64,000 nt of DNA. Source: Paenibacillus riograndensis SBR5. GTDB taxonomy: Bacteria; Bacillota; Bacilli; Paenibacillales; Paenibacillaceae. Below are positions 27,023-34,681 of the stretch, one piece after another (the first letter of the stretch is position 1; each line of letters opens with the position of its first letter). The DNA lies in the NCBI RefSeq assembly GCF_000981585.1, contig NZ_LN831776.1, positions 201,001 through 265,000 of the forward strand, in the 5' to 3' direction. The translations under genes were made by a program, and so were the position numbers. Under the pieces are notes generated by a model. It was not told where the DNA came from and did not search any database. It was given only the letters and a program-made list of their open reading frames with translations.

Positions 27023-28132
27023 ATGGAGACATGGGGCGTGCAGTCAAGCAGCAGCAGCGGTAACAAAAAGCAGACGATAAAGGCAGAGGGTACAATATCA
27101 CTGTTTCCGCGAAACAGTGAAGCAGAGCGTACACCATACAACCTTGATGTTATTACAGGTATGCGCGGAGACTTGCCCTTTACAGAGGTATGGCTTTTCA
27201 TTAATGCTTATTACGATCACGATGCTAAACGGTATAAACGGTTTAATCTTGATAACTTTTCTTTTGGCCTTCAGATGCAGGGTGGGGGCACATATCCTGG
27301 TGAAGAACATTTCGGTGACTTTATCAATCAGGGTGTTAATATATGGAAAGCTAATGGACGCAATGCCTATGGCAAGGATGACCCCGAGCGAGATAAAGTA
27401 ACTGAAGAAATAGGCGATATGGTTAACGGGGTATGGACCGAGTTCGGTATTTTCAAAGGTTGGACAAATGCCTTCATGGTTGATGCATACGGGGGCATGA
27501 CGATTGGGGGCGCAGGCTTTGAAATTGATGGTAACGGGGTGTTCCCTTATAAACGCTTATCGTTGGGTAAATTTCAGGGCGGTAACGACATACCCAGCAC
27601 AGACCCAACAACTTACGTCTATGCCTATAACGGTACTCTCTGGAATGCTTATCACGGTCTGTTTGACAGTGACCAGAAGGCTAGGAACAGTTACTATTGG
27701 GGCATGAAGTCAAATATAGACTATTACGACAACGGCTCATTTAACCCCGGTTCGGGTACCGCTAGTATGGAGGACGGAGCGACTAAATGGGTCTTGATGA
27801 AGAGGCCCAAGAATCAGCCTCACACCGTCCAGAAATGGCAGGAATTATTTTCTGTTGATTCTGACGGACATGCTTGGTCTGGTGTGCGCCGCATTCCTGA
27901 CATAACCGTAGTGAAGGCGGACATTGTCAATACCACAGATTTTAACATGAACTACCCCGACACCACATGGACGAAGGATAATACTTTTATTGTGGCCGTT
28001 CGTGGTGTACTGCCTGACGGTAACACTAAACAGATGGGCGCCATAAACGCCACATTCACACCGTTTGGTATATTCGGGTATCTCGGCGGGGAATTCGCTT
28101 CTGCTGAAATACTCATATCTAAATACAAGTAG
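27023..28132 (+). CDS. Baseplate/tail structural protein, 369 aa
   Basis: Starts 1 nt after the previous stop. Rich in Gly, Asn, Tyr and Trp and lacking long helices, as in phage receptor-recognition or fibre proteins. The late segment (FTPFGIFGYLGGEFASAEI) resembles a beta-prism end. No named family; structural role inferred from position. Confidence 0.68.
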   Translation: METWGVQSSSSSGNKKQTIKAEGTISLFPRNSEAERTPYNLDVITGMRGDLPFTEVWLFINAYYDHDAKRYKRFNLDNFSFGLQMQGGGTYPGEEHFGDFINQGVNIWKANGRNAYGKDDPERDKVTEEIGDMVNGVWTEFGIFKGWTNAFMVDAYGGMTIGGAGFEIDGNGVFPYKRLSLGKFQGGNDIPSTDPTTYVYAYNGTLWNAYHGLFDSDQKARNSYYWGMKSNIDYYDNGSFNPGSGTASMEDGATKWVLMKRPKNQPHTVQKWQELFSVDSDGHAWSGVRRIPDITVVKADIVNTTDFNMNYPDTTWTKDNTFIVAVRGVLPDGNTKQMGAINATFTPFGIFGYLGGEFASAEILISKYK

Positions 28133-28145
28133 GAGGAGCGGCCCT

Positions 28146-28493
28146 ATGGCGTGGATCACACCCAAAGTTGACTGGCTACCAAATGACTATTACGCCTATG
28201 GTGACATGGATCGGGTTGAAAACAACATCAAGGAAATGGTCTCTATCATGCAGGAGAAGGGTGTGGCAGTAACTATAACGCCCGGCGTGACAACAAGAAA
28301 TGAATGGTGGGTGCCCTTCGAAGACGATTTTAAACGTATCGAAAGCAACTTAGATAAATTAAGGCAGCCATACACACCGGTGGGATGGGTAGGCAGAGAT
28401 CTGCCGTGGACGCCGGAGCAGCCATTTGGGTATGCCGATGCCAATAGGTGGGAACTTAATCTTTTGCTGCTGTGGCAGCATTATCATGGATAG
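28146..28493 (+). CDS. Small structural protein, 115 aa
   Basis: ATG at 28146 with AGGAGGAGCGG upstream. Contains DWLPNDYYAYGDMDRVENNI and a W/P-rich C-terminal half (VGRDLPWTPEQPFGYAD). It lies between baseplate and tail-fibre genes and is probably a tail-tip adaptor. Not recognised further. Confidence 0.65.
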   Translation: MAWITPKVDWLPNDYYAYGDMDRVENNIKEMVSIMQEKGVAVTITPGVTTRNEWWVPFEDDFKRIESNLDKLRQPYTPVGWVGRDLPWTPEQPFGYADANRWELNLLLLWQHYHG

Positions 28494-28504
28494 GAGGGAA
28501 CGTT

Positions 28505-29950
28505 GTGGCTTATAATCGTACAACCTGGGAAGATCGAGAGGTCGAGACGCCCCGGACCTATACACTAGAAAATAACCCTGATGGCACTGTTACGCTGGTG
28601 CCCGCAGAGGGTACGATACTGGCGGCAGGAACACCGTTGAATGCTGCGAACCTGAATAACCTTGAGAACGGGGTTTTGGGGCTTGAAGCGTCGATTAACC
28701 AGGTAAATCTCAACTACATTCGGCAGCCGGGTTTCGGCCCTGCCGTAGGTAATAAAGATTATACAATGTCGCTGTCCCCAAAGCCCACAGGGTACTATGA
28801 GGGTTTTTGGGTAACGATGGTTCCTCAAAACACCAACCTAGCAAACCCAACATTAAACGTTGACGGGCTGGGTGCAGTACCTCTAAAAGATCAAAGGGGC
28901 AACCCTTATCCTGCGGGCAGGCTGCTGGCAGGTAAGCCTTACTCTTTTCGTAAAGTAGGGCCGGATTTTTTGGCAGATAGCGCGGGGGGAAATGGTACGG
29001 CCCAGCCCGCGCATGTTCTAGAGCCCTACAATTTCACAAACGATAACGGGGAGTTTACGGGGACAATGCCAAACATCACGTCAAACAATGACCCAGCGCT
29101 CGGAGCTGGTAAATGGGGTAACGGTGATTTGGCAGTATACCCGCGCAAGGGGTACCGTAAAGGCGGTTCGGGCGAAGGGGAATTAAGAGTGTCAACAGCA
29201 CAACTTCAAGCTGCTGATGGCTGGCTTAGATCAAATTACATTCTTGAGGGCGGAGATATATTCGGTACTCCTGGCGGAATAGCTAATAACTCAGCACGTA
29301 ACCACCATATGCCAGGCACCGCAGTAACTGTATGGTCAGGAGACAGATTCTTCATTCGACCGCCGGCCGGATGGTTTAATGGAGATTCTTGGGTGACTTA
29401 CCCCGTGCCGGGCCTTGTCCCCAATAATGTTCGTGCGGGGGTCGTTATCGGTGATATGACGGGAAATATGCGGGAATACTTTGGCGGGGCTTTTGCCATA
29501 AACTTTGTACAGGGTTTTGATAGTGGGACCACCGTTGAGATTTTTAGCATACCTGCAGGATGGACCAATGTCTCACTTGCTGGAATTGTTTCTACTCGAT
29601 TAAGCTCTGTATCCGGTTTTAATGGTAGAGTTCAGTTACTTCTTAGGGATATACACGGTCAAGAATTACTTCTGTCAGAAAATAGCTGGGGCGGAGAGGG
29701 TTCTAACTGGCAGGATTCATCTGGTCTATTTATTGACCGAGTTAATAGGCAGATTACAACTGACGGCGAAGTTTCAGGGGCACCAGAATCACACGGTGGT
29801 TGGCAGGGTAACAGTGACATTGGCATGAATGGTACTTTCGCGAAACCATTTAACTTAGACAATAGAATCAGCCTAATATATAGAGTGATATCTGTTGTCT
29901 CTGCAGGGTATAGCACTGTATTTGTAAGAGGAAAAGTAGCTTACAACTAA
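28505..29950 (+). CDS. Tail fibre / receptor-binding protein
   Basis: About 481 residues from GTG 28505 (AGGAGGG 6 nt upstream). N terminus TWEDREVETPRTYTL and the phrase GTPLNAANLNNLENGV are a widespread phage fibre docking motif. The central half is Gly/Asn-rich and beta-structured; the C-terminal 180 residues form a probable carbohydrate- or host-binding domain. This is the last gene before a terminator and the most likely host-range determinant. Confidence 0.78.
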   Translation: MAYNRTTWEDREVETPRTYTLENNPDGTVTLVPAEGTILAAGTPLNAANLNNLENGVLGLEASINQVNLNYIRQPGFGPAVGNKDYTMSLSPKPTGYYEGFWVTMVPQNTNLANPTLNVDGLGAVPLKDQRGNPYPAGRLLAGKPYSFRKVGPDFLADSAGGNGTAQPAHVLEPYNFTNDNGEFTGTMPNITSNNDPALGAGKWGNGDLAVYPRKGYRKGGSGEGELRVSTAQLQAADGWLRSNYILEGGDIFGTPGGIANNSARNHHMPGTAVTVWSGDRFFIRPPAGWFNGDSWVTYPVPGLVPNNVRAGVVIGDMTGNMREYFGGAFAINFVQGFDSGTTVEIFSIPAGWTNVSLAGIVSTRLSSVSGFNGRVQLLLRDIHGQELLLSENSWGGEGSNWQDSSGLFIDRVNRQITTDGEVSGAPESHGGWQGNSDIGMNGTFAKPFNLDNRISLIYRVISVVSAGYSTVFVRGKVAYN

Positions 29951-29970
29951 ATATCTTATGTTAAAGCCAT

Positions 29971-29994
29971 ACGCCTTAGCAGGCGTTTTTATTT
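29971..29994 (+). terminator. Terminator after the tail-fibre gene
   Basis: ACGCCT/AGGCGT stem with a 4-nt loop followed by TTTTATTTT, separating structural and lysis genes. Confidence 0.75.
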
Positions 29995-30050
29995 TGCCCT
30001 CAGATTGTGTTTTGCTGCCTGGGGGCTACTTATTTATAGGGGTGGATCAT

Positions 30051-30344
30051 GTGGAGCTTACAACGATTACAGCAATAGTTGCAGCAGTAAGCGGAGTTGT
30101 ACTTGGATGGGTAACCCGAACATCTGCCTTTAAAAAGGACGTTGCTCAGGAAGCCGGGAACGGGGCTGCACTGCGTACAGACGTTGAGTACATCAAGCGC
30201 GGTGTAGATGATATCCGGGCTGATGTTCGGATGCAAGGGCAGCGGACGGATGTACTGGCCGAGCGAGTAACGCGAGTTGAGGAGTCGGCAAAGCAAGCTC
30301 ATTTACGTATTAGCGAAATCCACAAGCAAAGGAGTGATGTGTAA
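30051..30344 (+). CDS. XhlA-like lysis accessory protein
   Basis: About 97 residues from GTG 30051 (AGGGGTGG 7 nt upstream). One N-terminal hydrophobic segment (TAIVAAVSGVVLGWVT), then a charged coiled coil (DVEYIKRGVDDIRADVR; VLAERVTRVEESAKQ). This is the layout of XhlA/haemolysin-type proteins that sit in the membrane with a holin. Its stop overlaps the next ATG. Confidence 0.72.
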   Translation: MELTTITAIVAAVSGVVLGWVTRTSAFKKDVAQEAGNGAALRTDVEYIKRGVDDIRADVRMQGQRTDVLAERVTRVEESAKQAHLRISEIHKQRSDV

Positions 30345-30577
30345 TGGATTTGCTGAGTGATGAGACTCTGGCCCTAGCTACTCTTGTAGCGGCATATGTC
30401 GGTGTAGCAAAAGGGCTGGGTTTAAAAGTTAAGTGGGTAAATCTGGCGGCTGTAGGGATTGCAGCCGTCTTTGTTTTGGTGCCGACGTCCATCCGGGAAA
30501 AAATCATAGAGATTTCTATCGTAGGCCTATCGGCTACGGGCACATACCAGTTGGCCAAAAAAAAGGAGGGCAAATAA
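30344..30577 (+). CDS. Holin
   Basis: 77 residues with two hydrophobic segments (ALATLVAAYVGVAKGLGL and NLAAVGIAAVFVLVP) and a basic C-terminal tail (YQLAKKKEGK). It overlaps the preceding XhlA-like gene and the following endolysin gene by one base or a few bases. Holins permeabilise the membrane at a set time to release the endolysin. Confidence 0.82.
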   Translation: MDLLSDETLALATLVAAYVGVAKGLGLKVKWVNLAAVGIAAVFVLVPTSIREKIIEISIVGLSATGTYQLAKKKEGK

Positions 30578-31431
30578 TGCTGACTTTAGAGCAAGTAAAG
30601 GCTAAGTCCGCAAAGCGCTTGGATGGCCTGCAGCCGGTCGTCAAAGCTGCTGCAACGGCACTCATTGAGCGCTGTTATGCCCGGGAAGTCAATATAGTGA
30701 TTACCCAAGGCCTGCGGACCATTGCGGAGCAAGACGCGCTGTACGCGCAGGGTCGCACGAAGCCAGGCCAAATCGTTACTAATGCCAAAGGCGGGACCAG
30801 TTATCACAATTATGGTCTGGCTATAGATTTTGCGCTGCTGCTGCCGAACGGGTCTAGTGTCTCCTGGGACACGACGCGGGACGGTGACGGTGATAAGGTG
30901 GCGGATTGGTCGGAGGTTGTGCAAGAGGCTAAGGCACTGGGCTTTGAATGGGGCGGGGATTGGACCAATTTTAAGGACCTCCCACACTTTCAAATGGTGT
31001 TCGGTCTTTCGACGGCGCAGCTGCGGGCGGGTAAGGAGCCAACAGCAGCACAGATAAAAGCGGCATATGCCGTCATTGATAAATTACAAGGGGAGGCAGC
31101 GGAGGATATGAGTAAAATCGCAGAGCTGGAAGCGCAAGTCAAGGAGCTGGCACAGGCAGTGGAGGGTCTGACCAAAAGCAAGGATGTGCTTAAGGAGCAA
31201 GCCCTGCAGCAGGCAGGGGAGATCAAGGAGTTGGGTACCGCAATCCTAGAGCTGACAGATACCACTCCGCCAAAGTGGTCCTTGGAGGCCATTCAGGCGC
31301 TACATGATACGCCGTCTGTTATTAACGGTCAGCCGGTCATTGATACGCCGGACAAGGCAACAAAAACAGAGGCGCGGATTTTTACAGTATTATACCGGTT
31401 GGGCTTGGCCCGCTTGAAAGGAGATAAATAA
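30577..31431 (+). CDS. Endolysin, M15 family L-alanyl-D-glutamate/D-Ala peptidase
   Basis: 284 residues from ATG 30577 (AAAGGAGGG upstream). The first 150 residues are an M15 peptidase of CwlK type: QGLRTIAEQDALYAQGR, zinc ligands in GTSYHNYGLAIDF and the final His in FKDLPHFQMVFG. The rest is a coiled coil (MSKIAELEAQVKELAQAV) and a C-terminal helical cell-wall-binding part. It cuts peptidoglycan cross-links at lysis. Confidence 0.9.
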   Translation: MLTLEQVKAKSAKRLDGLQPVVKAAATALIERCYAREVNIVITQGLRTIAEQDALYAQGRTKPGQIVTNAKGGTSYHNYGLAIDFALLLPNGSSVSWDTTRDGDGDKVADWSEVVQEAKALGFEWGGDWTNFKDLPHFQMVFGLSTAQLRAGKEPTAAQIKAAYAVIDKLQGEAAEDMSKIAELEAQVKELAQAVEGLTKSKDVLKEQALQQAGEIKELGTAILELTDTTPPKWSLEAIQALHDTPSVINGQPVIDTPDKATKTEARIFTVLYRLGLARLKGDK

Positions 31432-31432
31432 A

Positions 31433-31495
31433 ATCCCAAGCGTTTGGGATTATGAAAAGCCCTGCTGACCAAAATAGTCGGCAGGGCTTTTTTTT
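31433..31495. terminator. Twin hairpins ending the lysis operon
   Basis: ATCCCAA/TTTGGGAT small hairpin (31433-31450), then AAAAGCCCTGC/GCAGGGCTTTT (31455-31491) followed by T8. Bidirectional, since the convergent gene ends at 31494. Confidence 0.8.
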
Positions 31496-32234
31496 AGTTT
31501 GTTTTGAACCAGACACCACCAGAACCGTCATACTTTCTAGCAAAACTTATGACCGGTGAAGGATCATCCTTCTTGACCTGAAATGCTACCCACCCCTCTT
31601 TGGACGAACCCGCATATACCTTTGCGTCTATATTGGGTTCAGGGAGAACTATTGACATTAAATAGTCGTAATCGGTTCCGGAACTGGAAACAAGCTTAAA
31701 ATCTCCATTCCAAACGTCTACCGCTGCATCCGTACTTTTTTTATTGGAAATAATCTTAACATTCGCTTTTGCCAAAATATATTCATAGCCATCTTTTGCC
31801 GGGCTGTTAAGCGAATTCGCTTCACTGATCATTTTCCATGCTTCATCCCCGCGTATGATTTGAGTGATTGAAACTTGACCGGTATACTTTTTCAGAGCGC
31901 TATCGACTGTAAATGATTGAGTAGATCCAATAGCTGCCGGCTTTGTACGGCTTGACTGCCCTGTGTCATTCGTAGAAGGGGCAGTTGTTGCGCTTCCTTT
32001 GCTGGTAATAGTGGCTGTTTTGGTTTTGCTGTCATACTTCACAGTTGCTCCTAATAGATTTCCAACATCTTTCAGTGCTACGTAAGGAGCGCCTTTAATC
32101 TCTTGAATATCAGCGGACGTAGTCTTTCCATCTACAATCAGCTTGAACTTTGTAGCTGCATAGGCTCCGGCGGTAAATGAAGAGACAAGGACAAAGCTGG
32201 CAATAGCAGCGGTAATCAATTTCTTTTTTTTCAT
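31494..32234 (-). CDS. Secreted copper-amine-oxidase-N-type stalk domain protein
   Basis: 246 residues on the minus strand. A Sec signal peptide (KKKKLITAAIASFVLVSSFTA, cleaved near AYAA) is followed by a stalk-type copper amine oxidase N domain (KLIVDGKTTSADIQEI; PYVALKDVGNLLGA) and a second beta-sandwich of DUF4352 or surface-lipoprotein kind (about 110-245). Likely secreted or cell-wall associated. Placed at the lysogenic end of the prophage, it is a candidate lysogenic-conversion factor. No catalytic residues are evident. Confidence 0.72.
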   Translation of the reverse strand: MKKKKLITAAIASFVLVSSFTAGAYAATKFKLIVDGKTTSADIQEIKGAPYVALKDVGNLLGATVKYDSKTKTATITSKGSATTAPSTNDTGQSSRTKPAAIGSTQSFTVDSALKKYTGQVSITQIIRGDEAWKMISEANSLNSPAKDGYEYILAKANVKIISNKKSTDAAVDVWNGDFKLVSSSGTDYDYLMSIVLPEPNIDAKVYAGSSKEGWVAFQVKKDDPSPVISFARKYDGSGGVWFKTN

Positions 32235-32368
32235 ATGTATCGTACCTCCATATTGTTTTGATGGAGATAGTTTATCAAATATAGGTAATATTTACTATAT
32301 TATTTTACATATAATAGTACACTCTAAAAAAATCCCCCACCATAGTTATGTTGGCAGGGGTTAAAGTA

Positions 32369-32605
32369 TTAAACCTCAAACTCTCCCCACCCAGGGGGCA
32401 ACGGATCTTCTGATGCTTCCTCCAATGCTTCCGGCTCCACAATCAGCAGCAACGGCTCCCCGATGTCCACCAGTGCGCCTATACGCTTGCTGTAGCCCTC
32501 AAACGTTCCGACAGTAACAACCTTTCCTGTCCGACCGCCAAACCCGCTTTCGTGGCCAGGCGCGATCCGCACGGGCAGCTCCGGCTTCAACTCTTCCCAC
32601 TTCAT
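32369..32605 (-). CDS. Hypothetical prophage protein, 78 aa
   Basis: Minus strand; acidic, beta-rich (MKWEELKPELPVRIAPG; GRTGKVVTVGTFEGY), reminiscent of a small SH3-like barrel. Start overlaps the stop of the next upstream gene (32602), so the two are coupled. Function unknown. Confidence 0.65.
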   Translation of the reverse strand: MKWEELKPELPVRIAPGHESGFGGRTGKVVTVGTFEGYSKRIGALVDIGEPLLLIVEPEALEEASEDPLPPGWGEFEV

Positions 32606-32841
32606 AAGGTTGGTGCCCTCCCGGTCAGCCGAAGGGATTCTTCACGGATGTGCAGCTCACTGAGCCAAGCGGCATCTTCTGTGGCTGCCGCCATGTTGGA
32701 GAGCTGTCGCAGCTTAAGGGTGTCCCAGCAGTACCGGGCGTTGACGGCCAGACACTGCTGCAGCTCCACCAACTGTTCCATGGTCCACGGTTGGGCGTGG
32801 TACAGCTCCGCAAGTATTACGTGTACGGGCAGCATCACCAC
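32602..32841 (-). CDS. Hypothetical prophage protein, 79 aa
   Basis: Minus strand, helical, in the same operon as the 78-aa protein and overlapping the small membrane peptide gene upstream. It has repeated helix signals (TMEQLVELQQCLAVNARYC). GTG GTG ATG lie together at the start; any could be used. Function unknown. Confidence 0.6.
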   Translation of the reverse strand: MVMLPVHVILAELYHAQPWTMEQLVELQQCLAVNARYCWDTLKLRQLSNMAAATEDAAWLSELHIREESLRLTGRAPTL

Positions 32842-32927
32842 TTCACCAGCAGTATAATAATGTTCGCAACGCTTATTATCAGGGCGGCATAGGTCATAAC
32901 CGAGGTGATTTTTTGTTTAACGGTCAC
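32835..32927 (-). CDS. Small membrane peptide, 30 aa (possible type I toxin-like)
   Basis: GTG at 32927 with AAGGAG upstream. The 30 residues are one hydrophobic helix (TYAALIISVANIIILLVKW) after a short basic N terminus (TVKQK). This is the shape of Bacillus type I toxins such as BsrG/TxpA and of phage membrane peptides. It overlaps the next gene's start. Coding status rests on RBS, overlap and hydrophobicity. Confidence 0.5.
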   Translation of the reverse strand: MTVKQKITSVMTYAALIISVANIIILLVKW

Positions 32928-32996
32928 GTTTCATCGCTCCTTATCGTTATGTTATAATTGAGAGGAAAGGCGGCCCTTGTATTTCATCCCCCTACG

Positions 32997-33020
32997 CCTT
33001 AGCCCCTTTCGGGGCCAAGG
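32997..33020. other. Hairpin between the two small membrane peptide genes
   Basis: A 10-bp stem (CCTTAGCCCC with GGGGCCAAGG, one G-U) and a TTTC loop. No T run follows. It lies in the transcript of the minus operon and in a possible rightward transcript from an extended -10 box at 32950. Confidence 0.5.
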
Positions 33021-33032
33021 TTTCGGGATAAC

Positions 33033-33152
33033 TTACCTACTCAGCAAGTAGATGAGGGTGAGGATTGAGTTTATCAAGCCGATGATTGCCGTCACCGTCT
33101 TGACTGTTTCAGCTCGTTCCTCTTTCCGCCTTTCGTGTCTCGATTTATCCAA
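33033..33152 (-). CDS. Small membrane peptide, 39 aa
   Basis: TTG at 33152 with AGAGGAGGTGA RBS, first gene downstream of a consensus promoter. Residues 1-17 are highly charged (DKSRHERRKEERAE), then one hydrophobic segment (AIIGLINSILTLIYLLS). It may be a membrane toxin, a lysogeny-maintenance peptide or a superinfection factor; the function is unknown. Confidence 0.6.
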   Translation of the reverse strand: MDKSRHERRKEERAETVKTVTAIIGLINSILTLIYLLSR

Positions 33153-33179
33153 TATGTTCACCTCCTCTCTACATCTATA

Positions 33180-33208
33180 ATTATATACGATATTCGTATA
33201 TATGTCAA
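33180..33208 (-). promoter_or_regulatory. Consensus leftward promoter of the small-peptide operon
   Basis: On the minus strand: TTGACA (33203-33208), exactly 17 nt, TATAAT (33180-33185), a perfect sigma-A promoter. Its spacer contains the palindromic operator ATACGA-TAT-TCGTAT, so a repressor bound there would block it. Confidence 0.85.
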
Positions 33209-33223
33209 CGATTATCGTATATA
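33184..33223. promoter_or_regulatory. Paired palindromic operators in the regulatory gap
   Basis: Site 1: ATACGATATTCGTAT (33184-33198), a perfect 15-bp palindrome with a 3-nt centre. Site 2: ACGATTATCGT (33208-33218), the same core ACGA-N3-TCGT, about 22 nt away. They lie between the leftward consensus promoter and the rightward promoter of the HTH gene at 33285, which is the usual place for a CI/Cro-type switch. Confidence 0.7.
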
Positions 33224-33238
33224 ATTATTCGAGGTTCG

Positions 33239-33267
33239 TTGAATTTTTTACGGAAATCAGGTATATT
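33239..33267 (+). promoter_or_regulatory. Rightward promoter of the HTH gene
   Basis: TTGAAT (33239-33244), 17-nt spacer, TATATT (33262-33267), followed by RBS GAGGTGAGC and ATG at 33285. It is divergent from the leftward promoter at 33180. Confidence 0.7.
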
Positions 33268-33284
33268 ATAGTCGAGGTGAGCAT

Positions 33285-33503
33285 ATGTTAAGACTCAAAC
33301 TGGACAAGCTACTTTATGAAAAAAGGCTCAATGCAAACCAACTATCTAAAATGACAGGAATACGGTACCCCACTATCTCAGATATGGCTGATAACAAATC
33401 AAAAGCATGGTCCCCCGAAAATCTCAATAAGATTATGATTGCTTTAGGACTGAAAGACATTTCAGAATTGATTGAGTATGTAGAAGAGCCGCCACAGGAG
33501 TGA
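33285..33503 (+). CDS. Small Cro/CI-type HTH regulator, 72 aa
   Basis: XRE-family fold: helix 2-3 signature LNANQLSKMTGIRYPTISDM, then ENLNKIMIALGLKDISELI. It has no peptidase or oligomerisation extension, so it resembles Cro. It likely binds the ACGA-N3-TCGT operators between itself and the small-peptide operon. A C-terminal terminator hairpin overlaps its stop codon. Confidence 0.8.
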   Translation: MLRLKLDKLLYEKRLNANQLSKMTGIRYPTISDMADNKSKAWSPENLNKIMIALGLKDISELIEYVEEPPQE

Positions 33504-33521
33504 TCCTGGACGGCTCTTTTG
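33485..33521 (+). terminator. Terminator overlapping the HTH gene stop
   Basis: AGAGCCG/CGGCTCT outer stem and CAGGA/TCCTG inner stem around the TGA stop, then TTTT. Confidence 0.7.
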
Positions 33522-33610
33522 CTGCTCAGGAAAAGTATGTAGATTTCGACAAAAAGGTTTCACAATGTATAGCTATGTCTATACAAAATCCCGGGAGAGA
33601 GCCGACCGGC

Positions 33611-33826
33611 TCAAGGCAATAACATTAGCTCATATAAGTCCTCCATTTGACACCCTAGAACGTGGGCTACTGTGGCGGCAGCGTCATAAGACATCATCTC
33701 CCTATCGTTAACCCAATTGGAGATTTGCTTTGGAGAATATTCAGCCCTACGTGATAATTCGGCTTGCGTCATTTTGGCTCTGGCTAATAGGTATCTTAGT
33801 CGGCATCTCCCTCGGGAGAGCTTCAC
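33611..33826 (-). CDS. Small HTH (XRE) regulator, 71 aa
   Basis: 71 residues; GTG at 33826 with AAGGAGG 7 nt upstream. Signature KMTQAELSRRAEYSPKQISNW and a C-terminal helix (AATVAHVLGCQMEDLYEL). It is convergent with the 72-aa regulator and has its own promoter. It is probably a partner repressor of the lysogenic switch. Confidence 0.75.
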   Translation of the reverse strand: MKLSRGRCRLRYLLARAKMTQAELSRRAEYSPKQISNWVNDREMMSYDAAATVAHVLGCQMEDLYELMLLP

Positions 33827-33862
33827 TCACGGTCCTCCTTTTTAGAGGTCGGTTTCGAGCGA

Positions 33863-33891
33863 ATTATACCATATTACGTTAAGAATACCAA
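33863..33891 (-). promoter_or_regulatory. Promoter of the minus-strand HTH gene
   Basis: On the minus strand: TTGGTA (33886-33891), 17 nt, TATAAT (33863-33868), ending 37 nt before the GTG at 33826. Confidence 0.6.
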
Positions 33892-33950
33892 TAATCATAT
33901 ATGGTAAAATGTTTAGAAATAGCGAACTCATGTTCCTGTTTGTAAATCTA

Positions 33951-33959
33951 TGATATAAT
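33951..33959 (+). promoter_or_regulatory. Extended -10 promoter before the 68-aa gene
   Basis: TGATATAAT (TGn-TATAAT) without a good -35, 38 nt upstream of ATG 33997. The same arrangement precedes two other small genes at 42319 and 44177. Confidence 0.55.
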
Positions 33960-33996
33960 CCTAATACATAATTCATAACAACGGAGGTGCCGATAG

Positions 33997-34203
33997 ATGC
34001 GAGCCATTGATTTGGGGGATCTATCTCAGGCGGCAGATATAAAATCCGCCTGCATGTTTATCGCGTGGAAGGTGGATCAGAACTTATATGAAGGAAAAGA
34101 TTTGGGAGCTGAATTGAAGGAGTTGTTGATCAATATCGTAGAATTTGAAAACACTCTGTCTAGCGGAATAGTTGATGATCTTAAGACACGGATTAAGTCA
34201 TGA
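33997..34203 (+). CDS. Hypothetical small protein, 68 aa
   Basis: ATG with GGAGGTG RBS and extended -10 promoter. Mostly helical and acidic (AELKELLINIVEFENTLSSG). It is the last gene before the attachment-site core at 34307 and its terminator is the hairpin at 34236. No family recognised. Confidence 0.7.
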   Translation: MRAIDLGDLSQAADIKSACMFIAWKVDQNLYEGKDLGAELKELLINIVEFENTLSSGIVDDLKTRIKS

Positions 34204-34235
34204 TTAACCGACATTTGAGCAAAACATTAAAGGAC

Positions 34236-34264
34236 CGCCACAGGAATGACCTGGGCGGCTCTTT
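34236..34264 (+). terminator. Terminator of the 68-aa gene
   Basis: CCGCC/GGCGG outer and CAGG/CCTG inner stem, then TCTTTT. Its shape closely resembles the terminator at 33485. Confidence 0.6.
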
Positions 34265-34306
34265 TATCTTCTATATGTAGCTTGCAGGGTTTTCAACAGT
34301 GTAACT

Positions 34307-34356
34307 TCGGCTCCATATGGAGTAAAGTAGAAGACACCTTGTCGGGTGTCTTTTTT
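34307..34356 (+). repeat. Short ssrA-derived core (att copy E) with terminator
   Basis: TCGGCTCCATATGGAGTAAAG matches the very 3' end of the ssrA fragments at 38.6-43.2 kb and their downstream flank. It is followed by AAGACACC/GGTGTCTT (34331-34352) and a T run. Only the last few acceptor-end bases of ssrA are present. This is the best candidate for the right attachment site of the prophage. Confidence 0.7.
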
Positions 34357-34681
34357 CATTTCTGTGGCTGTTTTGGACTATACGTGATAGTTAAAGAGCT
34401 TGCTATGCCGCGGTATCAGGGGCTTAGATCAGTAATAGACTGACTCAATAATAAAAAAAGCGGCAGCCCAGGAGGAGAAAAGAAGTCCCAGACTACCACT
34501 GTTTTAAATTTATCGTTTTCCGTCAGCTCAATTGCGGGGTTACACAGGTATTCACTTGCTCGCTGCTTCGCATTACTTTTACTTAAATAGACTTATTCCA
34601 ACAGTAACTCTTCGACATTTGTGCCGAATATGTTGTACTGAAATGAGCATACTAGACCACTCCTCTAAATATCATAATATT
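34357..34681. other. Intergenic stretch without recognisable gene
   Basis: About 325 nt between the att core and the SDR gene. AT-rich, no ORF with an RBS. I see nothing identifiable here beyond AT-rich sequence after the terminator. Confidence 0.5.

Larger units (their letters stand above)
1..34320. mobile_element. Prophage, right-hand part (left end outside window)
   Basis: A continuous set of phage genes in canonical order: recombination and replication, small early genes, late regulator, terminase, portal, head, connector, tail tube, chaperones, tape measure, baseplate and fibres, holin and endolysin, then regulators. The right limit is put at the short ssrA-derived core at 34307, followed by a hairpin terminator. 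No integrase or left attachment site is visible, so those must lie left of position 1 or be missing. The long tape measure, separate tail-tube gene and absence of a contractile sheath gene indicate a siphovirus. Confidence 0.93.

Noticed and set aside
34246..34443. A 65-residue open frame across the att core
   Set aside because: It runs through the terminator and the ssrA-derived core and has no RBS; a chance frame.
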